From assembly GCF_000720325.1 (NCBI RefSeq), contig NZ_JOJM01000004.1, positions 62,001 through 126,000 on the forward strand: a stretch of DNA of 64,000 nt, read 5' to 3'. The notes under the pieces are model-generated. The model worked only from the letters and a program-made list of their open reading frames with translations, was not told where the DNA came from and ran no database searches. Made by a program: the position numbers and the translations under genes. Positions 25,986-34,291 of the stretch are shown piece after piece (positions within the stretch are counted from its first letter, which is position 1; the number at the start of each line of letters is the position of its first letter). Source of the stretch: Streptomyces sp. NRRL B-1347. Its GTDB lineage: Bacteria > Actinomycetota > Actinomycetes > Streptomycetales > Streptomycetaceae.

Positions 25986-26150
25986 AGCCGGTGACGCCCA
26001 GGCGTTCGCCCATCTCTTCCGGCAGCATGCGCAGGCCATGCACGCTCACGCCGCACGGTGGCTCGGTGATCCGGGCCAGGCCGAGGACGTGGTCTCGCTG
26101 ACCTTCCTGGAGGCCTGGCGGCTGCGGGAGAAACTGCTGGACGACGACGG
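25975..26150 (+). pseudogene. ECF sigma factor, region 2 half, inverted
   Basis: Read on the + strand, the frame gives RAGDAQAFAHLFRQHAQAM and GDPGQAEDVVSLTFLEAW, the start and region 2 of an ECF sigma factor. Its start abuts the region 4 half encoded on the other strand at 25658-25985. After about 26150 the similarity ends. The two halves point away from one breakpoint, which is diagnostic of an inversion. Confidence 0.85.
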
Positions 26151-26303
26151 CTTCGCCGCACAGGCCCGGCACGGCGGGCCCGGCGGCCATCGACCGGTCA
26201 CCCGAGTGAACAACGCCGCCGCAGCCCCTGTGGACGCGCCGTCCCTCGCCGAGGCGCTGTGCGGGATGACGGGACAGCAGGGAAGCCGCCCAGCACCTGC
26301 TGA

Positions 26304-27185
26304 TCAAACGTATCCGTCCGTGCGCGGCCGGGCGGTTGGTGTCATGTCCTGCGCTCCGATGACGGACAGCAGCTCAAGGCGGGCGGCGCCGTCCGTGCCG
26401 GGGGGAGCGGTGAGCCAGAGCATCCGCTGGTGGCCGTCCTCGCTGAACAGGCTGTGGCAGTCCAGCTCGATCACGCCGAGGCCGGGGTGCACGATGCGTT
26501 TGTGGTCGGCCCTGCGCAAGGCGACGTCCCGGGTGTCCCACAGGGCGGTGAACTCGGCACTGCGGCGGCGCAGTTCGGCCACCATCCGGGTGACCTCGAC
26601 GTCACGCCCGCGGCGGGCGGCGACGGCCCGCAGGTCGGCGACGAAGACCTCGGAGTGGTGCGGGTGGTCCTCGTGCGGATAGATCGTGCGCGACGCGGGA
26701 TCGGTGAACCAGCGGTACAAGAAGCTGGCCGCAGGGCCACGGGCCGCCGGGGGCGGACCGAACAGGGCGGTGGCCAACTCGTTCTGCACCAGGGTCTCGT
26801 GCAGGTCGGTGATGACCAGGGCGGGTGTGGTGGTGAGCCGGTCGAGGAGGCTGAGCAGACCGGGCTGTACATGGGCGGTCGGGCCGTGCGCGGCGGGTGG
26901 TATGCGTCGGTCGGCGAGGTGGAACAGGTGGTCACGCTCGTCGCCGCTGAGCCGCAGCGCGCGGGCGAGCGAGGCCAGGGTCTGGTCGGAGGGCTGGACG
27001 CCACTGCCGCGTTCCAACTCCGTGTAGTAGTCGGCGGAGAGCCCGGCCAGCTGGGCCACCTCTTCGCGGCGCAGGCCGGGCACGCGGCGCCGTGGCCCGT
27101 CAGGCAGGCCCACGTCGCGCGGCCGGATGCGGGCGCGCCGGGACTTGAGGAACGCGGCGAGTTCGGGAAGGTCCACGCCGCCCAT
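26304..27185 (-). CDS. Helix-turn-helix regulator with MmyB-type ligand domain
   Basis: This 293-residue protein has an N-terminal XRE helix-turn-helix (RREEVAQLAGLSADYYTELERG) and a C-terminal MmyB-like PAS-type domain (WFTDPASRTIYPHEDHPHHS) that in this family binds a fatty-acid-like ligand. Such regulators usually control a divergent enzyme gene. Here the 4-oxalocrotonate tautomerase-like gene begins 143 bases away on the + strand. ATG 27185 is chosen from the conserved N-terminus; GTG a few codons later is possible. Confidence 0.88.
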   Translation of the reverse strand: MGGVDLPELAAFLKSRRARIRPRDVGLPDGPRRRVPGLRREEVAQLAGLSADYYTELERGSGVQPSDQTLASLARALRLSGDERDHLFHLADRRIPPAAHGPTAHVQPGLLSLLDRLTTTPALVITDLHETLVQNELATALFGPPPAARGPAASFLYRWFTDPASRTIYPHEDHPHHSEVFVADLRAVAARRGRDVEVTRMVAELRRRSAEFTALWDTRDVALRRADHKRIVHPGLGVIELDCHSLFSEDGHQRMLWLTAPPGTDGAARLELLSVIGAQDMTPTARPRTDGYV

Positions 27186-27327
27186 CCTCAACCGTGTGGC
27201 ACCGGCCGTGCCAGGGGCCGGCAACCCCAGGGTGGACACAGCCCTGGCTCGCGGTGCGGCGTTCGCCGACCGTGGTTCACGTAGCCAGCACTTCCGAACT
27301 TCCGAATCCTGCGTCAGGGAGCACGTC

Positions 27328-27543
27328 ATGCCGTTCGCGAACTTCAAGGTCCCCGCCGGGACCTTGACCACCGAGCAGATGGAGCGGATCGTCACCGCCG
27401 CCACCGAGCTGTACGTCGACCTCTACGGCGAACGTGCCCGCGCCACCACCATGGTCCTGGTCGAGGAGGTACCCGACGGTGGCTGGGGCGTCGGCGGCGA
27501 GGTCCTCACGCTCGCCAAGCTCCAGCAGACGGCCACCGGTTGA
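27328..27543 (+). CDS. 4-oxalocrotonate tautomerase-like protein
   Basis: This 71-residue protein begins MPFANFKVPAGTLT, giving the catalytic Pro as first residue after Met removal. It also has the TTEQMERIVTAATELYVDLYG helix and TMVLVEEVPDGGWGVGG, typical of the tautomerase superfamily. It would isomerise keto/enol acids as a small oligomer. It is divergent from the MmyB-type regulator and probably its target. The Kelch relic downstream follows after 21 bases. Confidence 0.88.
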   Translation: MPFANFKVPAGTLTTEQMERIVTAATELYVDLYGERARATTMVLVEEVPDGGWGVGGEVLTLAKLQQTATG

Positions 27544-27564
27544 CGCCCGCTAGGAGACAGCGAC

Positions 27565-28270
27565 ATGCGCAGACGCGCTGTCCTGAGCGGGGGCGCGGCA
27601 CTCCTGGCCGCGCTGCCCCTGGCTCCCCCAGCTGCCGCGCTCCACTACGAGCCCGGCCACGCCCGGCGCCGCGGCTCTGGAGGGCAAGGCGTACGTGATC
27701 GGCGGCATCCACCCGACCGCCGAGGCGGCCTGACCGGTGGCACGCCCTGGCAGGCCCTGGGCGACACGTACGCGTACGACCCGCGCGCCGACCGGTGGAC
27801 GCCGCTCACTCCTCTCCCCGCCGGGCCCGGCGGCGTACAGGACACCGTGGACCCCGTGTCGTCGTACGACCTCACCACCGGCTGCTGGGAACTGCTGCCT
27901 CGTCTGCCCGGGGCCCGCGACCACGCGGGCGGCGCCGTCGTCGGATCCGTCCTGTACGTGGTGGGCGGCCGCGATCGGGGACAGGATCACATCCGCGGCG
28001 ACGTCTTCGCCCTCGACCTGCGTACCCGCAGCTGGGGCCACCGGGCTCCGATGCCGACGCCACGTGGTGGGATTGCCGCGGCCGCTGTCGGCTCGGTGAT
28101 CTACACCTTCGGTGGCGAGGGCAACCCGGCTGACCGGTCGCACGGCGTCTTCCCCGACACGGAGGCGTACGACACCGCGCGCGACCGCTGGCACCGCCTG
28201 CCTCCGATGCCGGTGCCCCGGTCGACATTCACGACGGCTATCGCCCTCGGCGGCACTCCTCCGCCGTGCC
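27565..28270 (+). pseudogene. Secreted Kelch-repeat protein, frameshifted and truncated
   Basis: The gene starts well (AGGAG, then MRRRAVLSGGAALLAALPLA, a signal peptide). The first Kelch blade is out of frame: LEGKAYVIGGIHPTAEA appears in another frame and ends in TGA. Later blades (DTYAYDPRADRWTPLTPLPA, VLYVVGGRDRG, VIYTFGGEGN) are in the original frame. After RSTFTTAIALGG the protein ends in unrelated sequence. A frameshift and a 3' deletion make it a pseudogene. Confidence 0.8.
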
Positions 28271-28449
28271 GTGAGCGCCGATGCTGCCAGCGACCTCCTC
28301 CTTCACTCACCGGTCACATCGTCGTAGTTGCTGCCGATGATGTACGCCGGGTTCGGCTGGAGCAGCAGGGGGACGGCACACACCTCGGCCGTGAGCAGAT
28401 CGCCTTCCTTGGCTTCGGCCGCGGGCGCGTGACCGGCAAGCTGAAGGTC

Positions 28450-29075
28450 GGAGCGGCTCGCGGAGCTGGTGGCCCGGATCGAGAAGGCGGGTGGCGCTGC
28501 CGTGCAGATCCGCACCGACGTGACCCGACGGGACGACCTACAGGCCCTGTTCGCGCTGGCCGGAGAGCGATGCGGCCGACTCGACGTACTCGTCAGCAAC
28601 GCCGGAGTCGGCACGATCTCGCCTCTCGCCTCTCGATGATCTCCGTGTCGACGAGTGGAGCCAAATGGTCGACGTCAACGTGAAGGGCGTGCTGCACGGG
28701 ATCGGCGCCGCGCCGCCGGTCTTCCGGGCGCGGGGCACCGGCCACTTCATCACCACCGCTTCCACGGCCGCGTTTCGCATCGTGCCGACCATGGCGGTCT
28801 ACGCCGACATCAAGTTCGCGGTCCGGGCCATCTGTGAAGGACTGCGCCAGGAGGCCGGTGACTCCCCGCGGGTGACCACCGTCTCACCCGGTGCGACTGC
28901 GACCGACTTCGCCAAGGTGTCAACCAACAGCCAGGTCAGAGCAGAGATCACGAAGATGAGGGACCGCATCGCGATCCCGCCCGACGCGATCGCCCGGGCC
29001 ATCGCCTTCGCGATCGAACAGCCTGTCGCGGTCGGCGTGAACTTGATCGTCGTCCGGCCCACCGCCCAGAGCTGA
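28450..29075 (+). pseudogene. Short-chain dehydrogenase, truncated and frameshifted
   Basis: One frame gives ERLAELVARIEKAGGAAVQI and CGRLDVLVSNAGVGT, the middle of an SDR. After a stop near 28637 a second frame continues with RVDEWSQMVDVNVKGVLHGI and TDFAKVSTNSQVRAEI to 29075. The nucleotide-binding N-terminus is missing and the catalytic Tyr motif reads YADIK in place of YxxxK with the usual SA residues (the K is kept). It is a relic. Between 28270 and 28450 nothing clear remains; a - strand run (AVPLLLQPNPAYIIGS) may be a fragment of another gene. Confidence 0.8.
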
Positions 29076-29137
29076 CCTGACCTGACCTCCCCTGCCCTTC
29101 CGGTGGCGGACATCCGCACCCCGCGGGACTGCTCCGC

Positions 29138-29413
29138 TCAGCCTGTGATCGGGGTTTCGGTGGTGTAGAGGAAGCGGGTCTGGGAGCGGTCGAGGAAGTT
29201 CTCCTCGTCGACGGCGACGGTCGTGGTGAAGACCTCGGACGTGAACCAGCTGGTCGCGTCGGAGAGGTCATCGAACCAGACCTGGACGACACTGTCGTAG
29301 TAGGTGCTCGGCAAGCCGGGGATCTCGTCGCCGGTGGGGAAGAGCAGGAGATGGCGCCGGACCGGTACCGCTCTGTCCACCACGCTCGCGATCAGCGGCA
29401 GATGCTTGTGCGT
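29138..29413 (-). pseudogene. EthD-domain protein, 5' truncated
   Basis: The frame gives THKHLPLIASVVDRAVPVRR and YYDSVVQVWFDDLSDATSWF, which fit an EthD/dimeric alpha-beta barrel protein. The conserved first 15-20 residues are missing and a TGA lies directly upstream in frame. A GTG at 29383 could start a shortened protein, but without the first strand it is unlikely to fold. The truncation coincides with the 26-base boundary repeat at 29438. Confidence 0.6.
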
Positions 29414-29437
29414 TCAGTACAGCACGCACCGTGCTGC

Positions 29438-29463
29438 GCTTGGGGGCAAGTGCCTGGATCGTC
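29438..29463. repeat. Boundary repeat, copy 2
   Basis: The segment beginning CGCTTGGGGGCAAGTGCCTG matches 22928-22953 at about 21 of 26 positions. Both copies mark the broken edge of a pseudogene. Confidence 0.5.
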
Positions 29464-29530
29464 CTGAGTGGCCCGCAGTAGCCCGCAGCCGACCGGGACC
29501 TCGGGACCGCTGCGGCACGCTGGCGGCCGC

Positions 29531-30358
29531 TCAGGCCCCGGTGGAGAGTGCCACGTGGCGCCATTGGTCGAGTTCGCGTCGTACCAGGTCCAGCTTGGCC
29601 TCGATGCGTTCGACCGCGTCCGCGCCCAGTTGCAGGCGCAGCGGGGGCTCGGGGGCCTCGGTGATGTCGACGATGGCCTTGGCCGCCTTCGCAGGGTCGC
29701 CTTGCTGGCGGCCGTCGTTCTGGGCCATTGCCTCTCGTACCGGCCCGGCGCCGATGGCGTAGTCGGTGATGGAGGCCGGTTCGGTGTGGATGCTCAGGCT
29801 GCTGAGGAAGTCGGTGCGGAAGCCGCCCGGTTCGACGATGGTGACGCGGACGCCGAGCGGGGCCAGCTCGCCGTGCAGTGCCTCGGTGATGCCTTCGAGG
29901 GCGAACTTCGACGCCCCGTACAGGCCCACCGCCGGTGCGGTGGCGAAGCCGCCCACGGAGCCGATGTTCAGGACGTGCCCGGAGCGTTGGGCGCGCAAGG
30001 TCGGCAGGGTAGCCCGCAGCGTGTTGAGTACGCCGAAGACGTTGACGTCGAACAGGGCGCGGGCGGCCTTGTCGGGGACCTCCTCGATCGCGCCCACGAG
30101 GCCGTAGCCGGCGTTGTTGGCCACGACGTCGATCCGGCCGAACTCCGCCAGACCGGCCTCCACCGCGGCCGTCAGCTGCTGCGGCTCGGTCACGTCCGCC
30201 TGCACCGCGAGGAGTCCGTCCGGCTCCTGCGGATGCACCCGGAGCACCGCCGACGCGTCCCTCGCCGTGGCGATCACGCGGTGTCCTCGGTCCAGCGCCT
30301 CCCGGGTGATCTCCGCGCCGAGCCCACGCGATGCCCCGGTGACGAACCAAACGCTCAT
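29531..30358 (-). CDS. Short-chain dehydrogenase/reductase
   Basis: This complete 275-residue classical SDR has the TGASRGLG nucleotide loop, NNAGYG, a serine in NIGSVGG and catalytic YGASK. It is an NAD(P)-dependent oxidoreductase; the extended C-terminus (after about 200) is typical of the group that acts on larger hydrophobic substrates. ATG 30358 is clear. It is divergent from a MerR-family regulator with an operator-like repeat between them, so expression is probably inducible through that regulator. Confidence 0.9.
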   Translation of the reverse strand: MSVWFVTGASRGLGAEITREALDRGHRVIATARDASAVLRVHPQEPDGLLAVQADVTEPQQLTAAVEAGLAEFGRIDVVANNAGYGLVGAIEEVPDKAARALFDVNVFGVLNTLRATLPTLRAQRSGHVLNIGSVGGFATAPAVGLYGASKFALEGITEALHGELAPLGVRVTIVEPGGFRTDFLSSLSIHTEPASITDYAIGAGPVREAMAQNDGRQQGDPAKAAKAIVDITEAPEPPLRLQLGADAVERIEAKLDLVRRELDQWRHVALSTGA

Positions 30359-30402
30359 GTTCTCCCCCTCTTCAGGTGGCCCGACGGGCCCACAGCTCGA
30401 CG

Positions 30403-30425
30403 CTAGAACCTAGAGTCGTGTCTAG
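30403..30425. promoter_or_regulatory. MerR-type operator/promoter
   Basis: A 23-base inverted repeat with arms CTAGA and TCTAG and an inner CCTAGAG lies between the SDR (start 30358) and the MerR gene (start 30452). MerR regulators bind such palindromes inside stretched promoters. Confidence 0.6.
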
Positions 30426-30451
30426 ATCAACGACCTGGGGGAGGGACGTTC

Positions 30452-30937
30452 ATGGACCTGAGCATCGGCGAGGTGGCACAACGCAGCGGGTTGAGCGTGC
30501 ACGCGCTGCGGTTCTACGAGCGGGAGGGCCTGTTCGCCAACCCGGTGCGCCGCCTGTCCAACGGCCGCCGGATCTACCACGAGGAAGACCTGGAGTGGCT
30601 GGCCATCTGCACGAAGCTGCGCTCGTCCGGCATGTCCCTCGCGATGATCCGGGAGTACATCGAGCTGGTCCGCCAGGGCCCGGGCAACGAACACCAGCGC
30701 CTTGACCTCCTGCGCCGACACGAGAGCCACGTGGAGGCGCAGATCCGCGAGTTGCAGGACGCCCTGGACGTGATGCGGTTCAAGGTACGGATCTACGAGG
30801 ATCATGTCGCCCGCGGCGAAGCCGATCGGCTGTGGAATCCGTCCCACCCGGCCGCCGCGCAGGCTGGCACTCACCAGGAATGCCAGCCGCGGGCCGTGGA
30901 AGAGGACCCGCCCTCGGCGCGGGCCAGTTCGAGATGA
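30452..30937 (+). CDS. MerR-family transcriptional regulator
   Basis: This 161-residue protein starts with a MerR winged helix (SIGEVAQRSGLSVHALRFYE), continues with the dimer helix (HESHVEAQIRELQDALDVMR), and ends in a variable tail. There are no metal-binding cysteines in the usual place, so it more likely senses an organic compound or stress than a metal. It is divergent from the SDR gene and probably controls it through the repeat at 30403-30425. Confidence 0.9.
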   Translation: MDLSIGEVAQRSGLSVHALRFYEREGLFANPVRRLSNGRRIYHEEDLEWLAICTKLRSSGMSLAMIREYIELVRQGPGNEHQRLDLLRRHESHVEAQIRELQDALDVMRFKVRIYEDHVARGEADRLWNPSHPAAAQAGTHQECQPRAVEEDPPSARASSR

Positions 30938-30983
30938 CCGCCGCTGTCGGGTCCCCGCGCCGGGGCCCCGACAGCGGGTGACG

Positions 30984-31190
30984 TCAGGCGGTCCGGCCGA
31001 CGTCGTCGAAGTCGGTGGAGGCCGAGAGCTCGGCCCACGCCAGCATGTCGCGCTCGAAGGCGTCGCGTCCGGCCCGGACGAGCCGAAGCGCGTCGTTGCC
31101 GAGCAGCAGGCGCGTCGGCGGCTGGTCGGCCGCTACGATGCGCAGCACCGCGACCGCGGCCTTGTCCGGGTCGCCCAAACTGGCTGCTGG
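30984..31190 (-). pseudogene. SDR C-terminal fragment
   Basis: The - strand frame gives SLGDPDKAAVAVLRIVAADQ and TRLLLGNDALRLVRAG, then a stop at 30984. This is the C-terminal tail common to SDRs of the type at 29531. Nothing upstream continues it. The gene was lost from about 31190 onward, where the channel-like operon's leader begins. Confidence 0.75.
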
Positions 31191-31282
31191 GGCCGCCCCC
31201 TTGGAGCGAGCCCGCGGAAGAGCGGCACCGGGACGCCGATGCGGACTGACGCGCCTCGGGCCGAGCAGGAGGAGAGGGCCGG

Positions 31283-32278
31283 GTGCGCCGGTTTCGGGCG
31301 GCCGCCGTGCTGACCGTCGTGCTGGCCGCCGCGCTGCTCCCGCTCCTCGGGGCGGGCGGGGCACGGGCCGCGGCGCCGCGGCCCCGGCGCACGGTCGGGA
31401 TCCTCGTCTCCAACCTGTACAACCTCAGCCCCGGCAACGAGTCCTTCTCCGCCAAGTTCGACCTGTGGACGACCTGCCGCGGCGAGCACGGGCTCGACCC
31501 GCTCACCTCCCTGGACTTCAGCGACACGGAGGAGGTGGCGGAGGAGGCCCTGGAGTCCCGGACGGTCGACGGGGAGCGCTGGACCATCCTCACCGCGACC
31601 GCCACCTTCCACCACGGCTGGGAGGTCGACGACTTCCCCTTCGACCGCCACCGGCTCGACATCCGCTTCCACCTGGTCCGCCCCGAGCGCGAGCAGGCCT
31701 TCACCGTGGACCGCGAGGGCTCGCTCGTCCTGCCCGACATCAACCTGGGTGACTACGCCATGACCGGGTTCGAGGTCGCTCCGGCCGCGGTGACCTACCC
31801 CACCGCCCTGGGCAACCCTGCCGACGACTCCGCGGCCGGTCGGCGCCACTCCGGTCTCCTCGCCTCCGTCCACCTCCGACGAGCCCACTACGCGGGGTTC
31901 CTCACGGCCATCTCGCCGCTCTACATCGCGGTGGCCTTCACCGCCATCACCTTCCTGACGACCTCGCGCGACAGCGATGTGATGCTTGCCCGCCTGGGGC
32001 TCGCGGGCTCGGGCCTGTTCGCCGTCGTCATCAACATGCAGGTGACCCACTCCCAGCTCGGCACGTCCGGCCTCGGCCTGTCCGACGTGCTGCACATCGC
32101 GGGCCTCGCCTTCGTCATCGTCGCGGTCGCCGCCACCGTCGCCTGCTGGCAGAAGGTCACGCGGATGGAACACGTACTGCGCCTGAAGCAGCTCAACCGA
32201 AAGCTCGGCCTCGCAGCCGTCGCCCTCTACGTGCTGTTCAACGCCGCGGTCTTCGTCTACGGGGGATGGTGGCTGTGA
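31283..32278 (+). CDS. Pentameric ligand-gated ion channel-like protein
   Basis: This 331-residue protein has the layout of prokaryotic Cys-loop channels: signal peptide (1-30), an extracellular beta domain (31-195), and four membrane helices at about 204-226, 234-256, 267-289 and 308-328. The first strands (VSNLYNLSPGNESFSAKFDLW) and the FPFDRHRLDI loop (118-127) match the family's landmark F/Y-P-F-D motif. M2 (RLGLAGSGLFAVVINMQ) has the small/polar spacing of a pore helix. Family members assemble as five-fold cation or anion channels opened by an outside ligand or pH. The stop overlaps a second related gene. The start is a GTG (...CCGG GTG CGC) with GGAGGAG upstream. The ligand is unknown. 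Confidence 0.75.
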   Translation: MRRFRAAAVLTVVLAAALLPLLGAGGARAAAPRPRRTVGILVSNLYNLSPGNESFSAKFDLWTTCRGEHGLDPLTSLDFSDTEEVAEEALESRTVDGERWTILTATATFHHGWEVDDFPFDRHRLDIRFHLVRPEREQAFTVDREGSLVLPDINLGDYAMTGFEVAPAAVTYPTALGNPADDSAAGRRHSGLLASVHLRRAHYAGFLTAISPLYIAVAFTAITFLTTSRDSDVMLARLGLAGSGLFAVVINMQVTHSQLGTSGLGLSDVLHIAGLAFVIVAVAATVACWQKVTRMEHVLRLKQLNRKLGLAAVALYVLFNAAVFVYGGWWL

Positions 32279-33162
32279 GGTTCCCCCGGCGGCAGGCCAC
32301 CCGGATCGCCGTCGCGTTGGGAGTCCTGGTCCTGCTGCCCTTGGGCACGCTGTTCCTGTCGGCGCAACCGGCCGCCTCGGACCCGGGCCGTCAACGCTGC
32401 CGGTACGGCATCCACGTACGCGAGTTGAGGGACATCGACCTTTCGCGTGACAACTTCACGGCCACGTTCGTCCTGTGGTCGCTGTGCGACGAGAACCGCC
32501 GTGTCGGCCCCGCCGACTTCCTGTGGACCGTCAACGGCACCGAGCTGAAGAAGTCCCTGGTACGCAAGGAGACCACACCCGCCGGTCACTGGCGGGCGGT
32601 CAAGGTGACCGGCACCTTCAACAAGACCTGGTCGATGGCCCGGTACCCCTTCGACCACCAGACCCTGCAGCTGGTCATCGGTGCCGGGTACACCAGCCCC
32701 GACGACACCACGGCCACCGTGGACGCCGCGCACTCCGGCATCGTCCCGGACCTGGCCGCCGAGGGCCTGCACGTGCGCGGGTTCACCGTACGACCGGGCT
32801 ATCTGTCCACGGACTTCGCCGAGGGCAACCCGGCCTACAAGCCCGGCACCGAAGTCCGCTGGAACATCATGACCGTCACCATCGACACCCTCCAGATCAT
32901 CGGGCTCCTGTACGCCTGCGCGTCCGCCGGGGTCGCCGCCCTGACCTGGGTGCGGATCACCCAGGGCGCGACGGAGGGCTGGGTGCGGCGCTTCAACCGG
33001 TGGAGCCTGATCCTCACCACCGCCGCGTTCGTGGTCCTCAGCGCACTCACCGTCGTCCTCGCCATGCGGGACAGCGTCGACGAGAACGTCATGCGCATAC
33101 CCGACTGCCCCGACCGCCCCGGCGCCTGCATCTTCTGGCGACAGCCGCACGACACCGGGTGA
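32266..33162 (+). CDS. Channel-like extracellular domain protein, partner of 31283
   Basis: This 298-residue protein has a membrane anchor or signal (12-32) and then an extracellular domain like that of the preceding gene: LRDIDLSRDNFTATFVLWSL, a SMARYPFDHQTLQLVI loop at 124-139, and a helix-turn region. It has only two further hydrophobic segments (about 204-229 and 247-266) instead of four, so the usual M2 pore arrangement is not evident. The ATG lies 13 bases inside the upstream gene, so the two are coupled. It may be an accessory or heteromeric subunit. The last 20 residues carry a Cys pair. Nothing else is in the operon. Confidence 0.65.
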   Translation: MVAVRFPRRQATRIAVALGVLVLLPLGTLFLSAQPAASDPGRQRCRYGIHVRELRDIDLSRDNFTATFVLWSLCDENRRVGPADFLWTVNGTELKKSLVRKETTPAGHWRAVKVTGTFNKTWSMARYPFDHQTLQLVIGAGYTSPDDTTATVDAAHSGIVPDLAAEGLHVRGFTVRPGYLSTDFAEGNPAYKPGTEVRWNIMTVTIDTLQIIGLLYACASAGVAALTWVRITQGATEGWVRRFNRWSLILTTAAFVVLSALTVVLAMRDSVDENVMRIPDCPDRPGACIFWRQPHDTG

Positions 33163-33249
33163 GCGAGGGGAGTCCCACCGGCCGGCGGGGCCCGCCCGCG
33201 TGTCGCACGCCGCTGCGGTCGGCCCCGCACCCGTCCGGAGGCAGTACGG

Positions 33250-33390
33250 GCTGACAAGGCGTACCCGTCCCGCGCGATCCGTGAACACCTGCGCAAGCAC
33301 GGCTTCCGCGTGGTGATCCCCCTTGCGGCGGCTCAGCACAGACACCGGTTGCGTCGCGGCAGCCGAGGCGGCAGGCCACCTGCCCGGTTC
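33250..33390 (+). pseudogene. IS5-family transposase fragment
   Basis: The frame gives ADKAYPSRAIREHLRKHGF and GSRGGRPP, a well-known middle piece of IS5-type transposases (catalytic Asp and Arg-rich loop). Only about 45 residues survive. It marks an old insertion between the channel pair and the repeat protein. Confidence 0.8.
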
Positions 33391-33447
33391 ACGCACCGGA
33401 GGCGCCGCGGGGTGCGCGGTGCCTCCGGCCCACGCGGTCGGGGTCGG

Positions 33448-34119
33448 TCAGACGCGCACCAGGTACCACGCGCCCTTGCCGTTGCAGAGGTCCCGGTTGT
33501 TGCTGGTGGTGGTGCGGTAGCCGGGCGGGATGGGTGAGCCCGTGCAGACCCATGCGCCGGAATAGGCCCGTGAGTGGTACCAGGCACTCTTGCCGTTGCA
33601 GAGGTCGTTGTTGTAGTTGGTGAGGACGTACCCGGGCGCGACGGGTGACCCGGAGCAGGCCCATACGCCGTCACTGGCCAGTTCGTGGTACCAGGCGCTC
33701 TTGCCGTTGCAGAGGTCCCTGTTGTAGTTGGTGAGGACGTACCCGGGCACGATGGGTGAGCCCGAGCAGGCCCATATGCCGTCACTGGCGGGCTGGTGGT
33801 ACCACGCACCCCGGCCGTCGCAGAGGTCGCGGTTGAAGTCGGTGATGACGTACCCGGCCGGAACGGGCGTCCCGGAGCAGGCCCACACGGCTGCCGCGGC
33901 CTGCGGCCCCCGTTCCGTAGCGGCGGCCGTGCCCGCCGTACCGGCGAGCATCGCGGCGGCGATCAGCGCGATCGCTCCGATCACCGCCGCGATTCTGCTT
34001 CTGGCGACCGCCAGTCCGGTACGTCTTCTCCGCACCCCGCGGAAGGCGTCGGCCGGTTCACAGCTCTGCGCCCGCCCTGGCACACCACGCGGCCTCGACT
34101 GCCGTTCTCCGATGCTCAT
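33448..34119 (-). CDS. Secreted protein with four 37-residue repeats
   Basis: This 223-residue protein has a basic N-terminus and one hydrophobic stretch at about residues 45-70 (IAAVIGAIALIAAAMLAGTA), probably a signal peptide. Then come four near-identical repeats of 37 residues with consensus WACSGSPxxPGYVLTNYNRD and LCNGKSAWY. Each repeat has two cysteines and several aromatic residues, suggesting a disulfide-tied beta hairpin that binds carbohydrate or the cell wall. DNA of the middle repeats is nearly identical, so the array arose by recent duplication. ATG 34119 follows GGGAGGG. I do not know a named family. Confidence 0.8.
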   Translation of the reverse strand: MSIGERQSRPRGVPGRAQSCEPADAFRGVRRRRTGLAVARSRIAAVIGAIALIAAAMLAGTAGTAAATERGPQAAAAVWACSGTPVPAGYVITDFNRDLCDGRGAWYHQPASDGIWACSGSPIVPGYVLTNYNRDLCNGKSAWYHELASDGVWACSGSPVAPGYVLTNYNNDLCNGKSAWYHSRAYSGAWVCTGSPIPPGYRTTTSNNRDLCNGKGAWYLVRV

Positions 34120-34291
34120 TGCATACCCTCCCTGCAAGGACGGCGGCTCATGCCGCTGTCACGACGGGCAGAACGTAGCAACGGAACTGCACGCATGACC
34201 GGCAGCGGCTGATTTACCAGGAACGAAGGCTCAAGATCACTTCTTGACAGTGGTGCCGCAGGCCGCTGCGCCCCCGCGGGTCTGGGGGAGG

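Noticed and set aside
28303-28420. - strand end-like peptide AVPLLLQPNPAYIIGS
   Set aside because: It looks like a protein C-terminus but no upstream continuation exists; mentioned only in the SDR relic entry.
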